DNA of 64,000 nt, taken from contig OZ037886.1 in NCBI GenBank assembly GCA_964035575.1, positions 124,001 to 188,000 of the forward strand. Reading direction: 5' to 3'. A program made the position numbers and the translations under genes. The stretch is from Rhynchopus sp. YZ270_cl-10. Lineage: Eukaryota; Euglenozoa; Diplonemea; Diplonemida; Diplonemidae. The notes beneath the pieces are model-generated. The model saw only the letters and a program-made list of their open reading frames with translations. It was not told the origin of the DNA and searched no databases. Of this stretch, positions 47,956 through 58,680 are shown in pieces (position 1 is the first letter of the stretch; every line of letters starts with the position of its first letter).

Positions 47956-49380
47956 CTAGTAGTACATTGCCCCTGTATACACCATGTCGGAGTAGGCAGT
48001 TTTTTCTTGGGAAGGTTTGTCACCCTTTTCAATGTGTATTCTGGTGTTGCGTGGGAGACGCGGCTTTGTGCGTGAGTAGACTGTGCTGAGGGCACCGAGA
48101 CACGGTGCGTTGTAGTCATTCTCTAATGTGAAGTGGTGGACGTGCTCTGTTGGTTTGTGTTCACATTGCGCGCCGAGAATGTGGATCGGGCGGAGGAAGG
48201 ACTGCTGCATTGCCCCGTGCACCTCTCTGAGACGGTCCTGCGCTTCGGAGGCTTCAAATTGTTGACAGACCTCGCAGGTTGCTGCTGCTTCTGCATCGTG
48301 CACACGCAGTTTATTCTTTTTCATTGTCTGCTTTGTATCTGCGGGCATCGGGATTTCTGGTGAATAAGGTTGATGTGTTTTCCCCCCTTCCATCATCTCT
48401 ACTCTTTGCAGCATTCCTACCGCTGCGAAGACGGACACCACCGCCACCACTGAGAAGGCAGCAAACCATATCCACAGCGGAAGCGTGTCGTCATCCTCCT
48501 CCACAGCAGAGAGAGGGGGGGCTGTGCTGCGGGGTGCGGTGGAGTAAGGTGAGGCGCTGATGAGGGGTGGGGCGTCGGTGGGGCCGCCGATTCTGCCTAT
48601 GGGGACTTGGGTTTGTTGGTCGGCATTGACGGGGCGATCGCATTCAAGATCAATACGTTGGGTCTCAGGAGCTTTCCCTTCGCATCCAAACGTAACGACT
48701 GCGGCTTTAAAGTCGAGCGCTTGAAAGCGTACGACCCATAGGCACCCTACAATGCCAAAAGGCTCCTGCACCACGTATTGCCTCGGTGAAACCCATTCCC
48801 CCAAAGCAACGTCGCGCCCCCCACTCCGCAGCACCCCATTCTGTGCAATATTAACCTTAGTATTGCCGAAGAGGTTTGTCACAAAGTCAATGTCAAGGAG
48901 ATGCTGAAAGGGGCAGGTGGCAGCGGCAGCGCAAAGAAATTTCTTCTGTTCTGAACAAGATGAAGCGCGCACGGAGAGATCCACCCCATCATAAACTGCG
49001 GACAAACAGTTTCCGTCAGAAAAGGAGTCAAGCTTGACCTCGTATTTACGCAACTGCAGAGTCGAGAGAGGGGTCCCATCCGTCCACTCCCAGACCCCGC
49101 TGAAACTGTTTTTGCGTGCCCCCAGCCAAAAATCACCAACAAGATCCCTGCGAGGAATCTGCCTCACCTGAGGGACCCCCTGAAATGCAAGCAAATGCGA
49201 CTCCTCAGACAGGCACCTCGACTGGGCTTCGTACCAAGAGGTTGCTGTGTCGCCTAAAAACGCGCATTGTTGCTCGTGAGCGACAAACGGGTCTGAAGGG
49301 TCAGAGCGGGGTATATAGCTGTACCCAAGTCTGCACGCTGATGGCCCCATGAGAGTAAGAGCAAGTACAAGAGACGTCAT
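47956..49380 (-). CDS. C-type-lectin-like receptor 3
   Basis: The 474-residue paralogue has a signal peptide MTSLVLALTLMGPSACRL, a lectin-like domain at about 40-160 (SWYEAQSRCLSEESHLLAFQ, FWLGARKNSFSGVWEWTDGT, KKFLCAAAATC), a second extracellular module, a Pro/Ser/Thr stalk, a membrane span near 305-327 (LPLWIWFAAFSVVAVVSVFA) and a tail with CEVCQQFEASEAQDRLREVH, CEHKPTEHVHHF and LGALSTVYSRTKPRLPRNTR. I begin at the Met 25 codons inside the longest frame because it starts the signal peptide. No AG acceptor is obvious within 60 nt upstream, so the 5' leader may be longer. The tail is closer to receptor 4 (EHKP) than to receptors 1 and 2. Confidence 0.83.
   Translation of the reverse strand: MTSLVLALTLMGPSACRLGYSYIPRSDPSDPFVAHEQQCAFLGDTATSWYEAQSRCLSEESHLLAFQGVPQVRQIPRRDLVGDFWLGARKNSFSGVWEWTDGTPLSTLQLRKYEVKLDSFSDGNCLSAVYDGVDLSVRASSCSEQKKFLCAAAATCPFQHLLDIDFVTNLFGNTKVNIAQNGVLRSGGRDVALGEWVSPRQYVVQEPFGIVGCLWVVRFQALDFKAAVVTFGCEGKAPETQRIDLECDRPVNADQQTQVPIGRIGGPTDAPPLISASPYSTAPRSTAPPLSAVEEDDDTLPLWIWFAAFSVVAVVSVFAAVGMLQRVEMMEGGKTHQPYSPEIPMPADTKQTMKKNKLRVHDAEAAATCEVCQQFEASEAQDRLREVHGAMQQSFLRPIHILGAQCEHKPTEHVHHFTLENDYNAPCLGALSTVYSRTKPRLPRNTRIHIEKGDKPSQEKTAYSDMVYTGAMYY
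48030..48102 (-). other. 73 bp identical block, receptor 3
   Basis: Identical to 40836-40908; divergence begins abruptly on both sides. Confidence 0.9.
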
Positions 49381-49489
49381 TTGTGATGTGTTCCACGAGA
49401 GGGGAAAGGTGGGGAATGTGTGGCAAAAATACAATAGCAAAAAGGTGGTACACAAACACCCCCCCTCTGTTGTTTGCCTGTGGGTGTGG

Positions 49490-49805
49490 TGTGATGTGAT
49501 GTGGGTTTGATAACGGAGTTAGAGTGGGTAACGCCTGAACGGAGAATAACCACTGATATGATGTGATGTGATGGTGATGCCTAGTGAGAGGTAATTCTTG
49601 CGCAGAATATGTCCCTTTGATGTGATGTGGTGCGAAGTGATCCGATAACAGATTTAAAGTTGGGTAACACCTGAACGGAGTATAGCCCACGATCTTACCA
49701 TATCGAACTCATCTTTTGCCTCTTGATGTGCTGTGCTGTGGTGGCAATGCCTAAGTGAGGGTAATTCTTGCGCAGCATATGCCCCTTTGACGTGATGTGA
49801 TCTGT
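49490..49805. repeat. Imperfect tandem duplication
   Basis: Segments near 49510-49625 and 49640-49800 share GGTAACGCCTGAACGGAG against GGTAACACCTGAACGGAG, GTAATTCTTGCGCAG, ATATG(T/C)CCCTTTGA and TGATGTGATG runs. Two or three units of about 120-165 bp lie just upstream of receptor 3. Confidence 0.65.
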
Positions 49806-50196
49806 GGGGACACAAAAGGGTCGCCCGAAGGCTGAATTTAAACAGATTTGGGGGGAAAGAAAGCGTCTTTTGTTGTTTTGCGAGAGGAAGAGCTGAGGGG
49901 GGTGTTGAGGCGTGGTGGGGGGAGGGAAATTCCGGAACGGGAATTACCACACCCTCCGCCTTTTGTTGTATTGCTATGCGATGACGAGAAGGGGACGGGG
50001 GGAGGTGTCAACGGGCTGGTGGATGCAATATTAGAGACAGTGTTTTGTATGACAATACCAAGCCTATGCTTGGTCACTTTGCCACCTAACACGACATTCT
50101 CGGTAGCATTTTCCAGCAAAATGGGGGGAGTGAGTAGGGGACGGCTTGACGGCTGGGCGGGGAGAAGGAAGAGGGAAACAAAGAGAAAAGTCGACA

Positions 50197-50226
50197 GATG
50201 ACTATGCCTCACAGTGCATACATCTG
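50197..50226 (+). repeat. SR3 hairpin repeat
   Basis: GATGACTATGCCTCACAGTG then CATACATCTGG; the stem is TATG/CATA, differing from other copies but still paired. Confidence 0.65.
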
Positions 50227-50239
50227 GATACCAAATAAA

Positions 50240-50282
50240 GTGAAGTTGATAGTGCAAAAAAAAAAAAGGGCACTGACACTCG
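50240..50282 (+). repeat. SR4 repeat, loop replaced by A run
   Basis: GTGAAGTTGATAGTGCAAAA then GGGCACTGACAC; the AGTGC/GCACT stem is kept while the loop became poly-A. Confidence 0.6.
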
Positions 50283-50460
50283 GAGGGGGGGGGGAATAAA
50301 ATAAATGTGGCGATTCCGGCCGAGAAATCTCGTAGACCAGTCTGCCATTTTTGGTGAAAGAGCTACATCAAAAAAAGATCAATTCCTCTGCAAAAAAAAA
50401 AAAATATCGGCCCAAGGTTTACGAAGGGACCGCAGGTAGATGATGCCTGTATTGTTTTTT

Positions 50461-50526
50461 GATAAATTTTTGGAGTAGTGTAGTTGCCTCGGTTGTGTTG
50501 CCACAGTTTTTGTGCAATCTCCACTT
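50461..50526 (+). repeat. SR5 repeat
   Basis: GATAAATTTTTGGAGTAGTG, TAGTTGCCTCGG and TGCAATCTCCA; the same nested hairpin as at 781 and 36407. Confidence 0.7.
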
Positions 50527-50840
50527 TTTGTATTATCCGACGGTTGTTTTTTTTTACCAAAAAAAAAAAATGCAACTACAGAGGCGTGTCTTTCACTGAT
50601 TATTTTGTGGTATCGACAATCACCCGTTGTCAGAACAAAACAAAAAAAAGAAAAAATAAAAAAAACGTTGTATCTGTGCACAACGCCGAAGGGAGGAGGA
50701 ATCAGCTTTGGGGGGGAAAAAAAAAGGAAAAAAAAAGAAAAAAAAAGAAAATCTCAACACGAGAAATCCTCTTTTTGTCGTTCATCTTGCTGTGCCTTTC
50801 CTGGTGGGGTTGGTTTGGGGGAGAGAGGGGGGTTTTCTTT

Positions 50841-50889
50841 GGAAAAACTTGGTCGTATTAGTGTTGCCACCCGAGGATGAGTTTCACTA
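50841..50889 (+). repeat. SR6 repeat
   Basis: GGAAAAACTTGGTCGTATTA then GTGTTGCCACCCGAGGATGA and TTTCACTA. The stem TAGTG/CACTA is kept. Confidence 0.65.
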
Positions 50890-51242
50890 TACTACACACG
50901 GCTATGTGTTCTTTTTTTTCCTTTCCAAAAAAAATAAAATAATTCGTCGGATGTGGACAAAAAACGCAGTATAACATCAACACAAAGGTATTGCTGGTAT
51001 CGAGAGTTGTACTGTGTGTTTCTTTTAGTGTCAGTTTTTGATTCACGATTCCCTCCCATTGCTTTCTCACACTCGAGCATAGTTGGGGACATACGGGTGT
51101 GATGACACATTCAGAAAAAAACACAGTTTTTTCTCCCTGCGCTTTGCGCTTTGTTTGTTCAATGGGGTTAAAAAAATCCACCCAAATTCTGCTTTTATAT
51201 TCTTTCTTTCTTTTAGTCTTTGGTTCTTTTGTTTGAATATTT

Positions 51243-51274
<32 letters not shown>

Positions 51275-51785
51275 GTGCAGCTATTTTCAGCTCACTTTCC
51301 CCACCCATCAATTTAGCTAGGTTGTACCTCATTTTTATTTTTGGTAAATCAACACAAAACCATGTTAAAATACACGGTTTTGATTATCAGTACGATATGC
51401 CCACCTCTTTGGGGATGGTTACACTACGGATATCAACACCTCATCGTTACTGCGTAATAAACACGAGAACACCCCCCTTTTTTTTCTAGCCTTTAGTCAG
51501 ACCCTTAGCTATTAAAAAGGGGCCTAGTTTTATCCCAGTAAGAATTAGCAAAGGTGTTTTGGGGTTATCTCTTCGGAGAAAAAACCAAAAATAAAAAACC
51601 CATCTACTAGGGTCTGTGAGAGGGAATAATAAGAGGGGGAGCTGAGGTGGGGGTAAAGAAGGGGTGTGTGGGGAGAGGGGGGGTTTGAAAATGTTTGTTG
51701 TTAGGGAGAGGGGGGGGGAGGGGCCCAAAAAGAGAAAAAAAGAATACTTGAGAACGATGAAAAACACACCTCAATCAAGTACTAT

Positions 51786-51824
51786 AACAAATTCATATAC
51801 TTTCAAATAAAATTTGAAAGCATT
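51786..51824 (+). repeat. SR9 repeat
   Basis: Matches 37294-37332, including the CTTTCAAAT-AAA-ATTTGAAAG hairpin. Confidence 0.7.
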
Positions 51825-52825
51825 AGGGAAGTGTATAAAAAACAACAACAACCCATCTTTTTTTTTTTTTAAAATTCCACTATAAAAAAAAAAAACCAGG
51901 AACGTGCATTGAAACCACAGAAATGACATGGAACTTTTGATAAACTCTATGAAAAAAAAAGCACCTAGAAAAAAAAAAACCCCAGATTTTTTGTCGATCG
52001 AGATTACCTTCTAAGCCACACAGACTGTGAACTAAGCTTCTGGAGGGGGGGGGAGAGGGAAATGAGGGGGTGTTTTGGCGCATTTTTGACTGTCAAAAAA
52101 ATACATTTGAACTTTGGTTTATTTTGCATTATTGCCATCAAAATACCGCCACACACATAAAAAAAAAAAAAAATAATAATAATTTCGGAGGGAGGGAGGG
52201 GAGGAAATTGTTTTTCCCCCTTTTGTCGCTTCCATTTTGTTGCGTTTTTTGTCTCCGTATTGTTTATTATCGTTTTCTTTGAAAGAAACCTTCGAAAGAC
52301 GAAACCTTCCAAAAGGTCTGAAAACGAATAGACGGGAGGAAGAAAAGAAAAGAAAGAAAAAAAACGGACGGCAGCAAATAAAAAGAAAAATAAGATTTAT
52401 AAACCTTCGTCACCCGAAGAGAAATATATGTTTAGATACCTTCATTCACAAAAACGGAATGTATAAGAAGGTTTCAAACACAGCACTACCCAAGTGGCGA
52501 AAAGAAATAATATAAGAGAGAGAGAAGATGTCAAGAGGATCCGAAGTCGCAATGAATAGTAACAAATAAAAAGAGGGGAATAAAAACAATGCGTAAAGAT
52601 ACGCCAGAAAACAACCCGCACATTTGTTATCTCGTTCTGTGGAATCGAGACAAGTGTCAAAACCAAAAGTTGAAAGATGCATGGGCCCACAGGGGCACAA
52701 CACGAATCTTCCAAGAGATAGGGGGGAAAAAAAGACAAAATCACCATAAAAATAAAAGAACACTTGCAGAAATAAATCCATGTGCCGTCCCGAACCATGT
52801 GTTGGACACGTTCATTGTGTCATTT

Positions 52826-54901
52826 TCAGAACAGTGCGTCGAAGTGCTCAGCCGAGAACTGGGTGTTGCACTGCACCGGGACGAAGAACTGCGGTGCCTC
52901 GACCGTGCTGAACGCACCGGGTGTGCCCGCGGTTGCGGTCATCTTGGCATCGCAGTAGTGCACTCCTGCGCTGTAGTTGCTGTTCTGCAGGGGTCCCTGG
53001 TTGGAGGTGGTGGTCTGGTACCTGTCGGCGTTGATCATGACAAACTCGCCGACGTGCTGTGTGCGGGTCACCTGGAACATCGCGAACCCACGCTCCTTGA
53101 TGTTTGCGTACTTAATGTGCGAGTTGGCCGCAAGCACAGAGTGCTCGACAGCGTCGTAGCCGCTTGCCTGAAGGAACTGTGCGAACGCGCCAACGCTCTC
53201 CTCAAGCCCTGTGGAGGAGACAGCGGCCGTGTCGTACTCAACAGCAACAGGAACACCCTCCGCAGTGGACAGCTCCTGTGCGAAGGCGTTGTGCGAGTCG
53301 CCTGCCACCACAACAGCGTTGTTCGTGCTCTCCTGGAAGATCTTCAGCACCTTCTCACGCTCCGTCTCGAAACCATCCCATCCGTCGCTGTTGTACGGCG
53401 TGTTCGTCATTCCAGAGGCCTGTCCCACTCTGAAGCCAACGTCAGACGCAAGGCCACCTGCAGTCACCGCCTGGAACCCGCCAGTCAGTGCCGCCGCAGT
53501 TGCAGCGTCCGCGCCGTATGCCTGGAGCGTGGCGGAAAGGGTGCTGCCTCCCTTGATAAAGTCGGCAAAGGCACGCTTGCCCATCGGGATGGGTGTGGCG
53601 AGCACCTGCCACGGTGCGCCGTTCTCCATGGACTCTGCGAAGAGGAGGTTCATCGAGTCGCGCTTCTCCTGTCCCATCACCTCTGCCGTCACGTCCAGGT
53701 CGTTCTGCACGGCTGTTGCGTAGGCCGCGAGGGTCGAGGCAAGCGGCTCCTCGTACCACGCCGTCACGTTGGTGTTCACGGCAGCGAAGTACGCCAGCGC
53801 GTTGTTGGTCGAGAACAGGTCGGTCGGGTCGCTCAGGGTGCGCTGCGACAGACGTGTGTCGTAGCCTGCGAACGAGGCAAGGTTTCCGAAGTGGAACTCG
53901 AACGAGCGGGAGCGGCGCGCAATAGGGTCGTCGAGCATGCCCGACTCACGCACAGGCATCCACTCGAAGTAGGCACGTGTCGCAGCGTCGACACGGTCCT
54001 GGTAGTCACCCTCATTCTTGTCGCACATGGAGGTCAGACCCAGGTCAGGGAAGGGCGAGTCCTGCGCAGTCGAGCACGTCGTCTGGTGGTTCTCGGCTCC
54101 GTCGGTGCGTGCGTTGTTCGCAACCTCGTGGTCGTCCCAGATCGCGAACACTGGTGCACGCCTGTGCAGCTTCTGCAGTGCCGCGTCCGTCCTGTACTGT
54201 GCGTAGCGCGAGCGGTACTCCGCAAGGGTCACTGTCTCCGGGATCGGCCTGAAGGGCTCCTCACGCGCAAACCCCTCAGCTCCCGGGTACGCGTAGGATC
54301 CGTACTCGTACTGGTAGTCACCAACGTGGAGCCAGAAGTCAAGGTTCTCAGCGTTGGCAAGCGTCTCGTAGACGTGGAAGTATCCGTGCGGGTAGCTTGC
54401 GCAGGAGACAACACCGTAGTTGAGCTGTGCGACCTCCTGCGTCTGCGAGGGCAGGGTGATGGTGTGCCCGATGTCGGACACCTTGTCGGTGAAGGCAAGC
54501 TGGAACTGGTAGTAGTAGTGCTGGCTGCAGCCGAGGCGGGAGGGCTCGACCTTCACTGTGTAGTCACGGTGTGCGCCTGTGGCGACCCATCCAAGACGGC
54601 ACTTCTTGCGGTGCAGGAGACGCTTGAAGAAGGACCACGAGCTCTGCGGGAACATATCAACGGGGGGCTTGCCGTCCTGGGACTTGCACACAGCGTAGCG
54701 CAGCAGCACACGCTTGTCCTCATCTGACACGTCAACCTCAGCGCCAGGCGTGATACGTGTCCAGAGCACCACGCTGTCCTCCTCCACATCCCCAGAGGCA
54801 ACACCATGCTCAAACGTGAACCCGTCTCCAGAGAGGTAGCGCGACCACACCGCTTCGCTCTGCACCGCCATCAGGCAGCACAACAGACCGGCAACACGCA
54901 T
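52826..54901 (-). CDS. Secreted PhoD-type alkaline phosphatase
   Basis: The 691-residue protein has a signal peptide MRVAGLLCCLMAVQSEA. The PhoD N-terminal beta domain has FTFEHGVASGDVEEDSVVLW at about 28-47. The metallophosphatase core follows: GVVSCASYPHGYFHVY (about 163), LDFWLHVGDYQYEYG (about 187), PVFAIWDDHEVANNARTDG (about 250) and NNAVVVAGDSHNAFAQEL (about 525), the last two holding metal ligands. PhoD enzymes hydrolyse phosphomonoesters or diesters with iron and calcium, usually outside the cell, to gain phosphate. It is a single exon, more GC-rich than its flanks. The acceptor CACCACCACCACAG lies 33 nt upstream of the start. The mixed GC content is compatible with transfer from bacteria, but PhoD is also widespread in protists. 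Confidence 0.92.
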   Translation of the reverse strand: MRVAGLLCCLMAVQSEAVWSRYLSGDGFTFEHGVASGDVEEDSVVLWTRITPGAEVDVSDEDKRVLLRYAVCKSQDGKPPVDMFPQSSWSFFKRLLHRKKCRLGWVATGAHRDYTVKVEPSRLGCSQHYYYQFQLAFTDKVSDIGHTITLPSQTQEVAQLNYGVVSCASYPHGYFHVYETLANAENLDFWLHVGDYQYEYGSYAYPGAEGFAREEPFRPIPETVTLAEYRSRYAQYRTDAALQKLHRRAPVFAIWDDHEVANNARTDGAENHQTTCSTAQDSPFPDLGLTSMCDKNEGDYQDRVDAATRAYFEWMPVRESGMLDDPIARRSRSFEFHFGNLASFAGYDTRLSQRTLSDPTDLFSTNNALAYFAAVNTNVTAWYEEPLASTLAAYATAVQNDLDVTAEVMGQEKRDSMNLLFAESMENGAPWQVLATPIPMGKRAFADFIKGGSTLSATLQAYGADAATAAALTGGFQAVTAGGLASDVGFRVGQASGMTNTPYNSDGWDGFETEREKVLKIFQESTNNAVVVAGDSHNAFAQELSTAEGVPVAVEYDTAAVSSTGLEESVGAFAQFLQASGYDAVEHSVLAANSHIKYANIKERGFAMFQVTRTQHVGEFVMINADRYQTTTSNQGPLQNSNYSAGVHYCDAKMTATAGTPGAFSTVEAPQFFVPVQCNTQFSAEHFDALF

Positions 54902-55801
54902 TGTTTTGCTTAGATAAATAACTTTTTGGAACTGTGGTGGTGGTGGTGGTAATTAAGGTGTCTGGGAGGTATGATAATTCAAAAGTGTGCCTTTTTTTCT
55001 GACCAAAATAATCAACATAGCGGGGGGAGTGAGAAAAGGGGAAATGAAGATGACGCTGCTTTTCCGTTAAACCATAAAAAACGTACGAAGCCGTGTGTAC
55101 TAAAAAGAATTTGTTTGATGAATACTTTTTTTTCGGTGCATTTAAAACGGGAGGGGGGAAAGTCATGTTGCAGGGCCACATCAGTTGTTGTGTGCCCTGC
55201 CACCGTACCTATAAAAAGTGTTGCCGTACAAAGTTCCAAGTTGGTCAAAAAAAAAATTTAAAAGATGACCATCTCCTGCTTCGTCACCTTCTAACAAAAT
55301 TCCCAAATTACCAACTTAATTTAATTTCAGTACGTTCCATCCTATCAGACCTGGCCCTTCAGAGAAAATGAACAGCCAGATGGGGGTGCCAGGTTGCCCC
55401 AAAAAAACACCCCCTAGAAGATACACACCTAGTAAGACCCAACTTTTGTTACGGTCCATACATAGCACATAGCACAACAGTTTAATAATATAGGTACATC
55501 ATGTTCGTTGTACGTCTGGACGCCTGCATCTTCGTTGTTGTGGAAGAGGTGATGGCCGCCCGACGCACATGGTATTTTTTTTTTTTTTTTTTGAATTTTT
55601 GAATTTTTCAGGAGATGAAGAAGGCCCTGTTTTTTGAAAACACCCGTTTCTCTGAAAAGCATCAGAGGAAGGGGGAGGTCAGGAAAGATGTATACCTTCC
55701 ATGCTGGATAAGAGAGAAGCGAAACAGAGACAGAGAAGAGAGCACCCAAGCCGAAACATGGCAAATAATAAAAAAATTAAAAAAAAAAATTACTCTTGTA
55801 A

Positions 55802-55835
55802 GGTGCATGTGCCTCTCACGTGCACTCACATTCTT
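55802..55835 (+). repeat. SR3 hairpin repeat
   Basis: GGTGCATGTGCCTCTCACGT then GCACTCACATTCTT; the stem is GTGC/GCAC. Confidence 0.6.
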
Positions 55836-56275
55836 AACAAGAAGTTAATCGGATACCATGCCGTCATCAGCGGCCCTGTTCTTAGCCCCCTTTTTTGTTT
55901 TTGTAAAATTTGCAGAAGGTATATGGAGCAAGTCTTTCAGTCTAGCATACAATGGGGCTATGCAGGGGGGAGTCCATCACAACTTTTTCGCAAAAAAAAG
56001 AAAAAGGAAAAAAAAAAAGGGCTCCAGTTTCTGCAACGAAAGGAGCGAATAAAAAGATATTTGTGACAGATTCGTGGACGCAAAATATAGAAGAAAAAAA
56101 AAATATGAACCTCTGACGGAAACACTGACACAACACTCCGTGGGTGAGCAAACCACAAACGCATTTTTCACAGGATTTTATGAGAGACTGTGTACAGGTA
56201 CACAGATATGGACCATAAAACCCCCCCCGGGTTTAAACCCCACCGTATACAAAAAAAAAACAACCAAAAGCTTTT

Positions 56276-56323
56276 TTGAAAACTTTGATTGTATTAGTGA
56301 GACTTGAGGATGAGCTCTACTAC
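56276..56323 (+). repeat. SR6 repeat, diverged
   Basis: TTGAAAACTTTGATTGTATT then AGTGAGACTTGAGGATGAGC and TCTACTA. Confidence 0.6.
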
Positions 56324-57229
56324 TTTTTTTTTACTTGTTTTATTTTGAGGTTAGTCAAAAGGAAAAAAACGAGAAGTGAACAAGCGTCACCGGACACCGG
56401 CGGACGCCATGCACTGGTACAACAAAGAATAGTTTTAATCGAAAGATGAAGTAAAGAATCATCCAAAAAAAAACTTGAACGATGAATCAAAAAGCTTTAT
56501 TCAAAAAAACACAAAAAAAACACAAAAAAAAAACCCAAATACAGTGACCCAAAAAAAAACATCGGAGGAAAACCCCCTCCTTAGTTTTTAGCAGCTCCGA
56601 TGCTTCTTTGATCACTGCAACGCAGTATGAAGCTTCAAGCGTTAAAGCATGCATCTGACCCTTAGACACAGGCATGCTTTTTTGGAAGAAAAAAAAAAGT
56701 GGATTTTTTTATTTTAAAAAAATGTAATTGCACCAAAAATGGGAGGGATGGGGAAAGGAAGGCCTGAACGTAACGAAAAAAACAACAAAATCAAAAAAAA
56801 AAAAAATCAAAAAGTAAAAAGGCGGAGTTGCAGATGACTCTACAAAAAGTAGGGGGGAGGTTGTTGATAAAAACATTTTTTTTTATTGCTTTTTTTTTGG
56901 AAGAAAAAAAGATGCCATATTTTTGTTTTTGCCCACATCCTCTGCACCCCACAAAAGAAAAAAAGGCCCCGCCCGTATCTCTGCTTCTGTATCTAGTGTT
57001 GCATACACGGAAAAGAAAAATAAAACAGAAAAAGTGCATGATAAGAAAACAGCGCCACGTTGTCTCGCTGAAGAGACCGTTGAAGTAAACCAAAAAAAAA
57101 GAGCAAAATAGACGACTCGCTGGAAAATAAAGTAAAAAAAAAAGGTGCAGTCTTTCTTTTTTCTTTTTCTTTCTCTTTTTTCTGCAGATACCGAAATGGT
57201 TTCAATCACCAAAGAAAAATGATCGAAAG

Positions 57230-57347
57230 TGCACGGAGTGGAGTCCCCCCCGAGTGGGAGTGACTCTTTTGGGGTGTCGGAATAGGGGGACTCTTTGAGT
57301 CCCCCTATTAAGGTACTCCCCCCCCGGGGGGGACTCCACCGTGTGCA
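57230..57347. mobile_element. Foldback element with inner perfect hairpin
   Basis: The outer arms TGCACGGAGTGGAGTCCCCC (57230) and GGGGGACTCCACCGTGTGCA (ending 57347) are inverted. Inside, AATAGGGGGACTC (57281-57293) and GAGTCCCCCTATT (57297-57309) form a perfect 13 bp hairpin with a TTT loop. Confidence 0.75.
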
Positions 57348-57604
57348 AATCATATATTCTCATTTATCATTTGTGGTTGGAAGGCGCAAGAAAAAAAGAA
57401 AGGTTCAAAGAAAGAAAGCACAGTGGCGAGATAACGTCTTTTTTTTTTGTCCTCATTTTGGTACTGACAACAGGTACCCAGTCTTCGTTACGATGGCGTG
57501 CTGAGTTTAGAGGGGGTGATTTTGGGGGTGGAACGGGAGATCTCGGCAAAAAAGACGATGGCGAAAAAAAAAAAAAAAAAAAAGCAAAAAAAAAAAATCT
57601 GCAA

Positions 57605-57635
57605 GATGAATGTGCCTCTGGAGCGCACACATCTT
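57605..57635 (+). repeat. SR3 hairpin repeat, reference copy
   Basis: GATGAATGTGCCTCTGGAGC then GCACACATCTTT; the stem is TGTGC/GCACA. Confidence 0.7.
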
Positions 57636-57900
57636 TAAAAATAAAGGGAGGGGTAAGCAAAACAGAGCATCAAAAGGAAAGCAAGAAAGACAAGACTTCG
57701 GAGGGGATTTTTTTTAAAAAAAAATTTTTGCGTGATATAAACGATATACGCCCATACAACAAGACTGGGGTGCGTCTTGCAGGATACGCTGTAAAATAAA
57801 ATATAGGAATTTTGTGGGAGCGAAATGTGTAGCGCAAAGCGGGGACACAACGCACAAAAAAGAAGTGGGGGAAAAAAAAAGGCTTCAACGATATTATATA

Positions 57901-58031
57901 GTACTATACGGGGGTTGATTCAATATCCAATATCACTTTGATTCACAACTCTTCACAACAGTTCACAACGCCACTACTGTTAACTGTGATGTTACCATGG
58001 TTGTGAACATTCGTGAACAGGTGTATAGTAC
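57901..58031. mobile_element. Small foldback element, GTACTATAC ends
   Basis: GTACTATAC (57901-57909) and GTATAGTAC (58023-58031) are inverted. The interior has TTCACAACTCTTCACAACAG and, inverted, GTTGTGAACATTCGTGAAC. It has no coding capacity. Confidence 0.65.
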
Positions 58032-58680
58032 CATTACATTTTGTGGGGCACAAAACACATCAGTGTAACAGCTTCGCGTAGCCGGGAGGCTTTTGATCGG
58101 GATACAAAAAGCGCGCCGCAGGCAGGGAAAAAAAAAATATGGCCTTTTTTTTTGCCCCGGGCAAAATCAACCCAACCTGAACTGAACAAAGCCATCACCC
58201 TGAAACACCGAATAATAATAATAAAAAAACTGGAAAGATGCACTCCCCTCCTCCACCTACATCAAAACATAACCCTCCCTGCCAACCCAACCTATCTGTG
58301 ATGAAACAAACTGTCGGTCGGGTTTGCAAAAAGAAAAGAAAAGAAAAAAGACAATGAGCATTCCTCTTTACGAGCTTTTACCCAAAGAAATGATTTAAGA
58401 TCGTTTTTTTTTTTTTTTTCTCCTTTTTTGAAGAAGTTTCCGTCTCTCTCTCTCTCCTTTGTCTTCAAAAAAGGGATTTTTTTTTTTTGTTTTTTTTTGT
58501 TGATTTTTTCAAAACCCCAACCCCCTTCCCCATAACCATAAAGGAGACGCGACGCCTCTCCTTCGTTCCCCCTTTTCTTCAAACCCGATTGGACCCTATT
58601 TTCTTGTTAACGATAACAGCAGAGCGGGTTAAGCCACGCACTCCTCCTCCTCCCCCTCCACACACCACCTTTTGTTTTGA

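Larger units (their letters stand above)
49381..52825. other. Intergenic region
   Basis: No gene seen. At 49500-49820 there are imperfect duplications of about 150 bp containing GTAATTCTTGCGCAG, ATGCCTAAGTGAGG and TGATGTGATG motifs. Repeats SR3 (50197), SR4 (50240), SR5 (50461), SR6 (50841) and SR9 (51786) follow, with a run of about 32 T near 51247. Confidence 0.6.
54902..58680. other. Intergenic region
   Basis: No gene seen. It has SR3 (55802, 57605), SR6 (56276), two foldback elements (57230-57347 and 57901-58031) and abundant homopolymers. Confidence 0.6.

Noticed and set aside
52589-54727. Plus-strand open frame of 712 codons
   Set aside because: It is the mirror of the GC-rich PhoD gene; the minus frame has a signal peptide and all the metal-site motifs, and this frame is Arg/Val/Cys-rich without any domain.
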